64,000 bases of DNA from contig NZ_CP129019.1 in the NCBI RefSeq assembly GCF_020524355.2, forward strand, positions 2,356,001 through 2,420,000, read 5' to 3'. Both the position numbers and the translations under genes were made by a program. This document shows, in pieces, positions 26,965 through 35,035 of this stretch. This DNA comes from Mesobacillus subterraneus (GTDB taxonomy: Bacteria > Bacillota > Bacilli > Bacillales > Cytobacillaceae). The notes under the pieces were generated by a model, which saw nothing but the letters and a program-made list of their open reading frames with translations, was not told where the DNA came from and ran no database searches. Positions within the stretch are counted from its first letter, which is position 1; each line of letters opens with the position of its first letter.

Positions 26965-27591
26965 CTAAGGTTGAAATACATTATATTTCAACGCTGTTTC
27001 TACCCATTCATATCGCTTGTGTGTACCTAACTTGTCACCAATTTTCTGTCGGTGATTTTCAACTGTTTTGACTGATATATCAAGCCTTTCAGCTATGTCT
27101 TTCTGGGAATACCCTTTAACCGTAAGGATGAATACCTCTTTTTCTCGCTTGGTGATTGGAAGATCAACCAAATTGAATTGGTCACCCTCTGTATCATCTT
27201 CCCATATATGTGTATCGAACACCTTTTGGTTCGCTAAAATTTTATCTAGAGATTGGACGAGATCATCCCGCTTCAGCTGCTTGATCAGATAGCCATCAGC
27301 TCCAGCTTCATATGCCTTCTTTTGATAACCGATATCATCGTGCATAGAGAAAATGACTATTTTCGCCTCCGGGAGCAGCTTCCTAAGCCTTTCCAAAGTC
27401 GTCATGCCATCCAGGCCGCCCGGCATCGAAAGGTCCAGAAGTACCAGGTCTGCAGGAAAGTCCGAGGCAGCTTTAACAGCTTCATAGCCATCACAGGCAC
27501 AAATCCTCCCATCAATGCAAAAAGATTGCTGCAATAGCATGCTCAGCCCTTCCCGGACGATTTCATGGTCATCAATGATCATTAAGTTCAT
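26965..27591 (-). CDS. NarL/LuxR-family response regulator (NreC-like)
   Basis: 208 residues: a receiver domain (MIIDDHEIVREGLS, phospho-acceptor in LVLLDLSMPGGLDG, conserved Lys in GYLIKQLKRDD) followed by a LuxR-type helix-turn-helix (LPITKREKEVFILTVKGYSQKDIAERLDISVKTVENHRQKI spans about 140-180). The ATG is preceded by GGGGGTGA. It overlaps the 3' end of the kinase gene by 20 bp, so the two form one two-component system. Its targets may include the molybdenum reductase operon nearby, which is inferred from proximity only. Confidence 0.85.
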   Translation of the reverse strand: MNLMIIDDHEIVREGLSMLLQQSFCIDGRICACDGYEAVKAASDFPADLVLLDLSMPGGLDGMTTLERLRKLLPEAKIVIFSMHDDIGYQKKAYEAGADGYLIKQLKRDDLVQSLDKILANQKVFDTHIWEDDTEGDQFNLVDLPITKREKEVFILTVKGYSQKDIAERLDISVKTVENHRQKIGDKLGTHKRYEWVETALKYNVFQP

Positions 27592-28612
27592 CTTCTCTCA
27601 CCCCCTTCACTTTTGTCAAAGAAACAAATCCTTCCACCCTAGTTGGGCCGCCTGCTTTGCTACTCCACTTAATGTCCCCGTCAAGCATCTTGCAGCGTTC
27701 GTACATATGCTTTAAACCAAGCCCTTTCGTTTTACATCCAGTTGATATAAAGCCATTGCCATTATCATAAAATTGAAAGAAGATATATTGGTAGTATGTC
27801 TTTAAATGAATGGAGAAATAGGTTGCTTTTCCATGGCGAACCGAATTTGTGATACTTTCCTGGATGATTCTGAATAAATGAAGTTCTTTTTCCGGATCCA
27901 GTTTCTGTTCCTTATCGAGTTCCATCTCTAAGAAGATATCGATTTGGTACAGCTTTCTCCAATCCTTAACCGCTTGCCGAAGCGATTTTTCCAAACCGAT
28001 GTCATATACAATTTCAGGCCTGAGGCTTTTGGTGAGACTCTTAATATCTTTAAGCGTTTTTTCCATGACATTGACCATGTTGGTGACGTGATTTTGATAT
28101 TTATCTTCGCTGATATTCTGTTTGATTACCTCGAGGCCAAGGAATATGCTATAGACACTTTGGCCAATATGGTCGTGTAATTCCATGGCAATCCTTTTAC
28201 GCTCTGCCTCCTGTGCTAGCAGCGTTTCCTGTACAAGCAGCTCATGGAATCTTGCCCGTTCACTATTTTCGTTCTGGACTGGAGGCCGTATCCTTAAAAC
28301 ATAATAGACCTCTGCTGATATAATCATTTTTTTTAAAGACATCTCAAACTCTTCTAGTCCCTCATACACTGCCATATGGGAGTTGAAAAAAGGTATGGGA
28401 TTATCAGAGGTTAATATACATCGGTTCTCATCCACTTCCAGCTCTCTTTCCTGGCAATAAGTACAGTAAGGTACTTTCTCACCAAGCTTCCAGCCGGTCA
28501 TGTCAACTGCTTTTTCATTAAGATAATGAATCGTACGATCTTCAGCCATAACAATCATGCCTTCAGGCAGATGGTCGACAATTTCTCCCAAAATTTCTGG
28601 TTGTATCAACAT
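27572..28612 (-). CDS. Cytoplasmic PAS sensor histidine kinase (NreB-like)
   Basis: 346 residues with no membrane segment. An N-terminal PAS-like domain (about 5-110) holds Cys50, Cys53 and Cys65 (PYCTYC then RCILT). The HisKA_3 dimerisation helix contains the phospho-histidine in ERKRIAMELHDHIGQS (His146). The HATPase domain shows the N box NSVRHGKATYFSI, DNGNGF and GLGLKHMYER. The Cys-X2-Cys-X11-Cys spacing equals the first three iron-sulfur ligands of the staphylococcal oxygen sensor NreB, but the fourth (position 68) is Thr. Oxygen or redox sensing is therefore plausible but uncertain. Kinase and regulator overlap by 20 bp. Confidence 0.82.
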   Translation of the reverse strand: MLIQPEILGEIVDHLPEGMIVMAEDRTIHYLNEKAVDMTGWKLGEKVPYCTYCQERELEVDENRCILTSDNPIPFFNSHMAVYEGLEEFEMSLKKMIISAEVYYVLRIRPPVQNENSERARFHELLVQETLLAQEAERKRIAMELHDHIGQSVYSIFLGLEVIKQNISEDKYQNHVTNMVNVMEKTLKDIKSLTKSLRPEIVYDIGLEKSLRQAVKDWRKLYQIDIFLEMELDKEQKLDPEKELHLFRIIQESITNSVRHGKATYFSIHLKTYYQYIFFQFYDNGNGFISTGCKTKGLGLKHMYERCKMLDGDIKWSSKAGGPTRVEGFVSLTKVKGVREDELNDH

Positions 28613-28734
28613 AATTGATCCCTCGCTAAAACATCTCTTCGTCGCAACTCCATTTTAACCTCTATTTCAGCTGATACTTCCTCATGTTTATTAACATTAA
28701 GTGAAATCTACAGCTGTTTTATGTCTTATGAACA

Positions 28735-28800
28735 TAAAGCGCAAACGCCTCGTTCAGACCCGACAAGCGAATTGAGGGCCAAGGCGCTGGAGCTGGGTGA
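28735..28800. repeat. Palindromic repeat family 1, copy H (internal deletion)
   Basis: Contains AAAGCGCAAACGCCTCGTTCAG, CCCGACAAGCG and AAGGCGCTGGAGCTGG (each abbreviated from the element ends) without the inner hairpin. The 50 bp that follow resemble the 50 bp after copy A (GAAAACT.CAT..AGTT.TCCACAC), so the shared unit extends beyond the hairpin. Confidence 0.7.
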
Positions 28801-29010
28801 AGAAAACTTCATCAAGTTTTCCACACCTCAATAAATTTATAAATTCATAGTTACCCATAAAAAAAAGACCCAATAAGAGTCTGAGTTAACAACATAACTA
28901 TTTTCGTATTTACTGTGATCGTCTGTTTCACAGAGATCGTGAAATCGGTATGCTAATTAAAACTGATTCAGTTTTCTGTTGTCTGCTACGTAAGTTTATG
29001 CTTTCTTATG
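28801..29010. other. Intergenic region without a supported gene
   Basis: Holds the conserved flank of repeat copy H and short inverted repeats (AAAGACCC...GAGTCT, GATCGTCTG...). No open frame with a ribosome site was seen. Confidence 0.4.
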
Positions 29011-29041
29011 AAATAAAAAAACAGGCTGAGATCAGCCTGTT
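29011..29041 (-). terminator. Rho-independent terminator of the DnaD-like gene
   Basis: AACAGGCTGA (29020-29029) pairs with TCAGCCTGTT (29032-29041), followed by TTTTTTTATTT on the minus strand. Confidence 0.85.
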
Positions 29042-29055
29042 CAAAAGGAATGCCA

Positions 29056-29382
29056 TCATTTCAATGTTTTAAGAACTTCCTCAATATCCTCATTGATCAT
29101 TTCAGTTGCCTGAGTCATTGTCCTGACATCCTTTGATGCCCAGTAATCATATAAACGTGCCAGGTCATTACGATTATATACTTGACTACCATAGTGACTG
29201 TAGAAGTAGGCAACCAATAGATTGACGACATTGCCAGGAAGTTTGTTTCGGGTTGAAATCGATCTTAGTGCAATATTCTCAAGTCCGCGGATGTTATTAT
29301 CAGTGAATTTTTCTACTACTTCAATTGGCATGGCGTTTTCACAAAATGTAAGAAATTCTGGATCGGTTAATTGTTTTTTCAT
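29056..29382 (-). CDS. Small protein with DnaD/DnaB_2-like C-terminal domain
   Basis: 108 residues. The second half (LPGNVVNLLVAYFYSHYGSQVYNRNDLARLYDYWASKDVRTMTQA, about 48-92) resembles the DnaD/DnaB_2 helical domain of Firmicute replication-initiation proteins, including the Y...I/L..W pattern. The N-terminal winged-helix domain of those proteins is absent. It could be a stand-alone DnaD-like module; a search is needed for certainty. AGGAG lies 8 nt before the ATG. A 48-residue ORF ends 25 bp upstream in the same direction. Confidence 0.55.
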   Translation of the reverse strand: MKKQLTDPEFLTFCENAMPIEVVEKFTDNNIRGLENIALRSISTRNKLPGNVVNLLVAYFYSHYGSQVYNRNDLARLYDYWASKDVRTMTQATEMINEDIEEVLKTLK

Positions 29383-29407
29383 TTGAAAATCTCCTGCTTA
29401 AATTTAA

Positions 29408-29554
29408 TTATTCATATGTTTCCAGCGCGTCTTCTATAAGTTCAATGTCCTCGGATATTGATTGTTTTAATGTCGAACTTTCACAACGCTGGTATTCTTT
29501 ATGAAGTCTTCTTAGTTCTTCGTAAAAAATCCGATATTCAAAGTTGTTATTCAT
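29408..29554 (-). CDS. 48-residue hypothetical protein upstream of the DnaD-like gene
   Basis: Small ORF starting MNNNFEYRIFYEELRRLHKEY and ending IELIEDALETYE. GAGGG lies 5 nt before the ATG. It is acidic, probably all helical, and would form one long amphipathic or coiled-coil helix pair around a polar centre (CESSTLKQS). The spacing to the DnaD-like gene (25 bp) and shared terminator suggest one transcript. The family is not recognised. Confidence 0.55.
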   Translation of the reverse strand: MNNNFEYRIFYEELRRLHKEYQRCESSTLKQSISEDIELIEDALETYE

Positions 29555-29774
29555 AATCGCCCTCATTACTTTTTACTGTACTAAGAAATGTTTTCCCATT
29601 TATACCTAATGTCAAACAAATAATGAGATTGTGATTAAGCTAACATTACCATTAAGCTGTCGATGAAGGAAAGAGGCAATTTGGTTCATTTGAATTCCCC
29701 AACAACGTTGATGATAGATTTTTACCAAGATGCATTATTCATCAAGCAAGGATGAGTTATTTCATCTTATTTTC
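29555..29774. other. Intergenic region, no gene seen
   Basis: AT-rich DNA that should contain the promoter of the 48-residue ORF and the 3' end of the Nudix transcript. No clear site was recognised. Confidence 0.4.
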
Positions 29775-30221
29775 TCACTGTTTTCCAATCATTGTCAAAG
29801 CCTTTTGCAGGGCCCAACTCTGATGTTCATGAAATAACATTTTCACTGCTATTCCAGTTTCAACCCACCTAAGTTGATGGTCAGCCTCTACAGGTTCTCC
29901 CGAATCTCCGACTATTTCCGCACGATAAAAATACCCTTTGCCTAGATAATACTGCGAATCCTTATCAGAATAAAAATAACGTTGTGCATTTCCAATCCAT
30001 TCTCCGATTTCAAGAAGCTTCCCCATTTCTTCCATGCCTTCTCTTACTAGACACTCCCCATGACTTTCACTTCCCTCCATCCCACCCCCTGGCAGGAAGT
30101 ACTTCCCGTCGCTTGTCTGAATTAAAGCAATCCAATTCTTATTTTCATTAAGTATTATTCCATAGACACCAGGCCTCGAGGTATAGCTTATTCCTAATTC
30201 AAATTCTCCAAAGGTAATCAT
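29775..30221 (-). CDS. NUDIX hydrolase
   Basis: 148-residue Nudix-fold protein. The Nudix box is visible at about 47-69 (GGMEGSE, REGMEEMG) with the G-x5-E-x7-RE-x2-EE-x-G arrangement. Such enzymes hydrolyse nucleoside diphosphates linked to other groups; the substrate cannot be told from the sequence. GAAGGGGAA precedes the ATG. It stands alone in the accessory block. Confidence 0.8.
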   Translation of the reverse strand: MITFGEFELGISYTSRPGVYGIILNENKNWIALIQTSDGKYFLPGGGMEGSESHGECLVREGMEEMGKLLEIGEWIGNAQRYFYSDKDSQYYLGKGYFYRAEIVGDSGEPVEADHQLRWVETGIAVKMLFHEHQSWALQKALTMIGKQ

Positions 30222-30489
30222 TTTTATTCCCCTTCAATTTTTTTGTAACTATTTTCATCCTTTTACTTTTCGTGTTTTTTCATAAATCTCCTTCCATTTC
30301 AGAGAATTACATTTGAACTAGGGCTTCATGATTTTTTTTAAAATACAGACTAAAATATTAGGGAAGAGAAGATGGAAAAGTAACTGGATTTGAACTAAGA
30401 TCCTGCAATCTACAAAAGAGTTGCGATGCCTTTAGAGGTGAATGTTTGAAGTGTAATGATCAGCATGAATACAGCTTCTAATCCCTATA
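30222..30489 (-). other. Intergenic region with a possible decayed tRNA fragment
   Basis: On the minus strand about 30440-30370 reads like the 3' half of a tRNA. An anticodon-stem-like GCAACTCTTTTGTAGATTGC is followed by a T-loop-like GTTCAAATCC and TTTTCCA. The T-stem does not pair well and no 5' half was found, so this is at most a relic. No protein gene was seen. Confidence 0.2.
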
Positions 30490-30527
30490 AATATAAAACA
30501 AGCTGAACCTTGGCAGGTACAGCTTGT
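30490..30527 (-). terminator. Terminator-like hairpin downstream of the 30621 gene
   Basis: ACAAGCTG (30498-30505) pairs with CAGCTTGT (30520-30527), followed by TTTTATATTT on the minus strand. Confidence 0.6.
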
Positions 30528-30620
30528 CTAAGGTTATAATGAGTATATGCGCGGCTACTCTGCTCTGAAAAGAATCCTCATAGATATTGCAAAGAGGGTA
30601 TGAAAAGTTCCAAAAAAAGG

Positions 30621-31061
30621 TCAGTAAAACAAAAAATCCGTGTTCTTAGGTGTGACCGACTGAATCCATGCAGCTTCTGCCGAATTCTTTGCAGTGACTG
30701 CAAATTCCGTAGCCCAGTGGCTAGAATGGAAAATGACTTCACCCTGCATAATAAAATTTACGGTGAACCACTTGAATCTATGATCCTTTTCACATTTGTT
30801 CAGAAGTAATTCTTTGGCGGTATTTATATTGGTCATTTTAAAAACAGTCATGTGATCGCTGACGTGAACAAAACTATTATAATCAGACTGAATTTCCTGA
30901 ATTACATCCTGTTCTTCATTCCAGCAATGTATTTCCACAATATCAATTCCTTCAAGGAAATGTTCAACTAACGGCTTCCAATACATATAATCATCAGGGA
31001 GTGGAAAGGTAGTGTCCACTTCCTCAGAATAACTCCAGGGTATCGTAAATTGCACCTTCAC
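30621..31061 (-). CDS. Hypothetical protein
   Basis: 146 residues with a GTG start at 31061 (GAGGG 6 nt upstream; the ATG two codons earlier abuts that site). No signal peptide, membrane segment or recognised motif. It is rich in aromatic residues (WSYSEEVD, DYMYWKPLVEHF, RFKWFTVNF) and slightly acidic at the N-terminus. It lies between the Nudix gene and the molybdenum reductase operon, pointing the same way, but with separate terminators on both sides. I do not recognise the family. Confidence 0.6.
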   Translation of the reverse strand: MKVQFTIPWSYSEEVDTTFPLPDDYMYWKPLVEHFLEGIDIVEIHCWNEEQDVIQEIQSDYNSFVHVSDHMTVFKMTNINTAKELLLNKCEKDHRFKWFTVNFIMQGEVIFHSSHWATEFAVTAKNSAEAAWIQSVTPKNTDFLFY

Positions 31062-31154
31062 TAACATCCCTCATTTACATCATAATTGGGAATAATATTC
31101 TGCTTTTTAGTCTGATATCCCTTCTTTTAAGTCCATTATTCTATTAAATTAATA

Positions 31155-31187
31155 CATAAAAGACCTGGACATATTCTGCCCAGGTCT
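31155..31187 (-). terminator. Rho-independent terminator of the molybdopterin reductase operon
   Basis: AGACCTGG pairs with CCAGGTCT across 31161-31187 and is followed by TTTTATG on the minus strand, 12 bp after the last gene of the operon. Confidence 0.8.
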
Positions 31188-31198
31188 GCTTGCTCTAT

Positions 31199-32095
31199 TT
31201 ACAAAAATATTACAGGTACTGCTGCAGCCAGTAACAGATAACGCAGGATAAATCCGCCTGCAAGTACTGCACTTTCCGTAATCAAAGTAGATGTAATTCC
31301 TTGAAAACCGGAGGCAGCTACTTCTATTCCTGCCTGGCTCTGATGAAATTTACTTGAATTCCATAATTCGAGAGCCTCAATACTTATTGGAACCATCAAT
31401 CCGATTACAATTAAACCGATCCAGAATAAAGTACTGTACTCACCAGAAAGCAGCAAGGAAACAGATTGTGCTGCTGACTCATTGGTTGATGAAGTGATCA
31501 GAAACATTGTGAAGATCAGGAATATTTCGGAAATCAGCAATGTTAAGTGGATTTTTTTGATGGACATCACTTGATGAATCACCTTTTTGTCCAAGATTGC
31601 TGAGCCAATCATTGTACCGGCAATTCCCGTTGAGAATGCCGACACCACGAACAGGATTGGTAAAATGGCGGTATTCCATAGCGGCACGGCCCCAATGACA
31701 CCAATCAGGAAGCCGGTGTAAATGGCTGTAGCGACAGCAAATACGATGCCGACGTACTCCACGATTTTATTAGTATCTTTTTTTAGCAATTCCATTAAAG
31801 CAATATAGGCTGCAGCCATCATGAAAAAGCTAATGAAATAAGTACCGATGGTCATGACAGAACTGAAATTTGTAAACAAATAGATGAAGCGTAAAGGATC
31901 CTTCAGACCTGCTTCTGCATCGACAATAAGAAGCAATAGTCCTATTCCCATAAAAATCGGGCTGATTAATCTTCCGACAATCCTGACTGTTTTGGCATCA
32001 GGATATTTCCTTGCTGCATAGGAAGATGTTAAAAACGCACCGGCACTAAGTCCAGCAAGAAATAAATAGGCAGCGATAATTGTTCCCCAAACCAT
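31199..32095 (-). CDS. NrfD/PsrC-type membrane anchor subunit
   Basis: 298-residue integral membrane protein with about eight hydrophobic helices, beginning MVWGTIIAAYLFLAGLSAGA, typical of NrfD/PsrC/DmsC anchors that oxidise menaquinol and pass electrons to the Fe-S subunit. The ATG at 32095 has GAGGTGA 5 nt upstream; the in-frame GTG at 32104 overlaps that site. It overlaps the end of the Fe-S gene by a short distance on the chromosome (32101 versus 32095 leaves 5 bp). It is the last gene of the molybdenum enzyme operon. Confidence 0.87.
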   Translation of the reverse strand: MVWGTIIAAYLFLAGLSAGAFLTSSYAARKYPDAKTVRIVGRLISPIFMGIGLLLLIVDAEAGLKDPLRFIYLFTNFSSVMTIGTYFISFFMMAAAYIALMELLKKDTNKIVEYVGIVFAVATAIYTGFLIGVIGAVPLWNTAILPILFVVSAFSTGIAGTMIGSAILDKKVIHQVMSIKKIHLTLLISEIFLIFTMFLITSSTNESAAQSVSLLLSGEYSTLFWIGLIVIGLMVPISIEALELWNSSKFHQSQAGIEVAASGFQGITSTLITESAVLAGGFILRYLLLAAAVPVIFL

Positions 32096-32100
32096 TATAA

Positions 32101-32637
32101 TCACCTCACGTAGTAAATTTTTGCCTTGCCTAAGTCCGGCCTTAAAGGCTGGGCATTCATTTTAATAATCGCTTTTGAAACTTCACTGTTCGGATCATCT
32201 AAATCACCGAATATCCGGGCATTGCTGATGCATGTGCTGACACAGGCTGGCTGTTTACCCTCCGCCACAAGCTCAGCACAGAAGCGGCATTTTTCAACTA
32301 CCCCGGTATTATGATCTTGTGTTCTCGCACCATAATGGCAAGCCACCATACAATACTTGCAGCCGATACACTTATCTGAGTCTACTAGTACGATGCCTTC
32401 CTTTGTCGTGTAGGTAGCCTTTGTCGGACAGACACTTACACACGGAGCATCTTCACAGTGCTGGCATTGTACAGGAATGATTTCATTCTTGACGTTTGGG
32501 AATACTCCCGTTTCTTTTTCGTAAAACTTAATATATGACTCTTCAACCGGAAGCTCATTCTGCATCTGGCAGCTTACCCGGCAAGCATAACAGCCGACGC
32601 ATTTTCGTGTGTCTATTACCATTCCATAGCGTGCCAT
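32101..32637 (-). CDS. 4Fe-4S electron-transfer subunit (PsrB/DmsB/PhsB type)
   Basis: 178 residues with four ferredoxin-type cysteine motifs: CVGCYACRVSC, CQHCEDAPCVSVCP, CIGCKYCMVACHYG, and CRFC with CVSTC. This matches the four-cluster subunits of DMSO, polysulfide and thiosulfate reductases. It relays electrons from the membrane anchor to the molybdopterin subunit. Its ATG overlaps the stop codon of the catalytic gene by one base (TAATG), showing translational coupling. No signal peptide is present; it would be exported together with the Tat-bearing partner. Confidence 0.9.
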   Translation of the reverse strand: MARYGMVIDTRKCVGCYACRVSCQMQNELPVEESYIKFYEKETGVFPNVKNEIIPVQCQHCEDAPCVSVCPTKATYTTKEGIVLVDSDKCIGCKYCMVACHYGARTQDHNTGVVEKCRFCAELVAEGKQPACVSTCISNARIFGDLDDPNSEVSKAIIKMNAQPLRPDLGKAKIYYVR

Positions 32638-34832
32638 TAGCTCTTCACCTTCCTAACCTTCACGATTACTTCGTGGATATTTCCTGCTCCACTCCATTTT
32701 TCAAAATCGAATGGTACATGTTCCATATAGCCAAATCCTATGCCTTGTCCTATCTTTAAATCCTTTGAAGTGATTCCATAATGGCTTGGCACAAAAATCG
32801 CTTCTGGGTGGATTCTTTCTGTTATCTTCACTCGAATTCTGCTTGTTGCTTCACTGGATTTCAATTCAACCATATCTCCATCCTTGATTCCCAGCGCTTT
32901 GGCACGAACAGGATTGATCCAGATTCTCTCTAAATCATAGTCCTTTGTAATCTGCATTAAAATTGGAATGTTAGCTGTTTGAGTATGACTATGGATTGCC
33001 TGTTTCCCAGTGATCAGACGGAAAGAATCATCTGCCGGGCTTACTTTCGGCTCTATCCATTCGACAATCGGTTTAAAGCCAGCATCTTTATATGTTTCAC
33101 TATAAAACTCTACTTTGCCTGAAGGTGTCTTCAGCTTCGGCATTTCCCCTAAGGTGATTTCCTCATTCTGAAACATGATAGTTCCTATATCCCTTAGCTG
33201 TTTGTACGTAATCCCTGTCGGAGCGAGCATCGCTTCGTTCAATTCATCAAGGGAGAAGTTAAAATATTGCCCAACTCCGCAAACTTTAGCTAACTCTGAA
33301 TAGATTTCATGTATTGGTTTTGTCTCCGGGTGAACCTTTTCAACCATCTGCTGGCGAAGAGCGATACCTGGAATCTTTCCTGATAGACCTTCAATTACTT
33401 CATCACGTTCAATATAAGTTACTTCTGGAAGGACATAGTGTGCCAGTTGTGCCGTTTCAGACATTTGTACATCGATGGCCACAACTAGATCCATTTTAGA
33501 AAGAGCTTCCTTCATTACTTTTGGATTTCCATAGCCTAGCGCTGCATTAGAATGGTAATAAATAGCTGCCTTCATTTTTCCTTCCAACGCTTCTTTTGCA
33601 ACGATCGTTGCAACACCGTGACTGTGATAAGCAAGTGGGAATTCCTTCTTACCTGCTTTTGGAGCCTCAGGTTCTTTCGGATTAGGGTGTATCGATTCAT
33701 TTAAGTTTCCAAGGTTAGGTTTACCGCCAAATATACTTCCGCCTTTTTGCTGGTAGTTACCAAGTAAAGCATTGAACATCGCTACTGAACGGCCGGTTTC
33801 AGTACTATTTTCATAGTTACAGCCGAATGCTCCTCTCCACGATTGCTCAATCAACGCCTTCGGCTTGGCTTTGCCCATATCAATCGCAATTCGAGTGATT
33901 GAATCTGCAGATATACCCGTAATTTTTTCTGCCCATTCAGGTGTATATTTTTTCAATTCCTTCGCGTATTCCTCAAAACCAACAGTGTAGTTTTTAATGA
34001 ATTCCATGTCATGCAGGTTTTCCTTTATCAATACATGGGACATGACCAGCACTAATGCGAGATCTGTACCAGGACGAATTGCAAGCCACTCGGTTGCCAG
34101 GTTGCCAGTATTATTCAAACGTGGATCGACAATGACTATCTTCGCTCCATTGTCTTTTGCAGCTGCTAATGCTTGGACGGAACTTGGACGGATGCCATCT
34201 CCATAACTCCTGCCAATGAACATAATGTATTTTGCATTGCTGATGTCAGCACTAGTTGACGATACACCAACCGTGTGCAAGAACCCTGAATCCCTTGAAT
34301 TTGAACAAACAACATGGTGAGTATAGTAGTTCGACGAACCAAGCGCATTGATGAATCGAGGAGAATAAAATTTTCCTGAAGCCCGCGGATCTTCCGTCAA
34401 TGCGACTGACTGTGGACCATATTCTTTGATAATCTTGTTCAATTTTTCTGCAATTTCCTTGTAAGCTTGTTCCCAAGTAATCGGCTCGAATTTCTTTTCA
34501 CCGACACGCTTTAAAGGCTGTGTCAGCCTATCCTGGGAATAAACAACCGTCGCGTAACCATGCCCCCTGGCACATAGCTTCCCTTTTGAATAAGGGTGAT
34601 CAGGGTGCCCTGTCAGCTTCCATAAACGCCCGTTTTTGACATGGCCTATCATTCCGCATTTACTTGAACATGCATTGCATGTACTAGGTATTTCCTTTAT
34701 ATCTGCATTTGCTCCTGCTTTAACATATTGATTGGACCATTCATTAAAGCCTACTGTCCCCGCAGATGCCAGTGCAGCCGTTGCTGCAGAGGCTTTAATG
34801 AATCCTCGACGTGATAATTTTGTATCAACCAT
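32637..34832 (-). CDS. Molybdopterin oxidoreductase catalytic subunit (polysulfide/thiosulfate/DMSO reductase family)
   Basis: 731-residue molybdo-bis-MGD enzyme. A twin-arginine signal (SRRGFIKASAATAALASAG, residues 7-25) directs folded export. Cys52, Cys55, Cys59 and Cys87 form the N-terminal 4Fe-4S site (CNACSSKCG ... KLCARGHG). Cys176 in HHVVCSNSRD lies at the molybdenum-ligand position, which is Cys in PsrA/PhsA and Ser in DmsA. The C-terminal dinucleotide-binding domain (WINPVRAKALGIKDGDMV) is complete. The Cys ligand favours a sulfur-compound reductase such as polysulfide, thiosulfate or tetrathionate; the exact substrate is not determined. GGAGGG precedes the ATG. First structural gene of the operon, 54 bp after the small ORF. 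Confidence 0.9.
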   Translation of the reverse strand: MVDTKLSRRGFIKASAATAALASAGTVGFNEWSNQYVKAGANADIKEIPSTCNACSSKCGMIGHVKNGRLWKLTGHPDHPYSKGKLCARGHGYATVVYSQDRLTQPLKRVGEKKFEPITWEQAYKEIAEKLNKIIKEYGPQSVALTEDPRASGKFYSPRFINALGSSNYYTHHVVCSNSRDSGFLHTVGVSSTSADISNAKYIMFIGRSYGDGIRPSSVQALAAAKDNGAKIVIVDPRLNNTGNLATEWLAIRPGTDLALVLVMSHVLIKENLHDMEFIKNYTVGFEEYAKELKKYTPEWAEKITGISADSITRIAIDMGKAKPKALIEQSWRGAFGCNYENSTETGRSVAMFNALLGNYQQKGGSIFGGKPNLGNLNESIHPNPKEPEAPKAGKKEFPLAYHSHGVATIVAKEALEGKMKAAIYYHSNAALGYGNPKVMKEALSKMDLVVAIDVQMSETAQLAHYVLPEVTYIERDEVIEGLSGKIPGIALRQQMVEKVHPETKPIHEIYSELAKVCGVGQYFNFSLDELNEAMLAPTGITYKQLRDIGTIMFQNEEITLGEMPKLKTPSGKVEFYSETYKDAGFKPIVEWIEPKVSPADDSFRLITGKQAIHSHTQTANIPILMQITKDYDLERIWINPVRAKALGIKDGDMVELKSSEATSRIRVKITERIHPEAIFVPSHYGITSKDLKIGQGIGFGYMEHVPFDFEKWSGAGNIHEVIVKVRKVKS

Positions 34833-34885
34833 TTTCTCTAGCCCTCCTTTTACTCCAGACCGATAAACATTATTAATTTTTTTCT

Positions 34886-35035
34886 TTAGCGCTTATACAA
34901 GGCATTGTTGTGATCGATGCTTTCTTCCGTTACTTCTGAATGTAAACTTATTATCTCTTTCGCAGAGTACCCAGTCCCTTTAATGGAATCTGTTAGTATA
35001 GCTCTTTTTAAAAGGAAGTCCTTCACTAAAAGCAT
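34886..35035 (-). CDS. 49-residue Spo0E-like small ORF between torD and the reductase gene
   Basis: MLLVKDFLLKRAILTDSIKG continues to EEIDHNNALYKR-like ending. The ATG lies 8 bp after the torD stop, with AAGGTGG close upstream (short spacing). The layout of two short helices, GTGYSAKEIISLHSEVTEESI, resembles Spo0E-type aspartyl phosphatases (hydrophobic helix, turn with G, then S-x3-D motif). The motif here reads SEVTE, with Glu in place of Asp. It may be a divergent Spo0E family member, a small subunit of the operon, or a chance ORF. Confidence 0.4.
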   Translation of the reverse strand: MLLVKDFLLKRAILTDSIKGTGYSAKEIISLHSEVTEESIDHNNALYKR

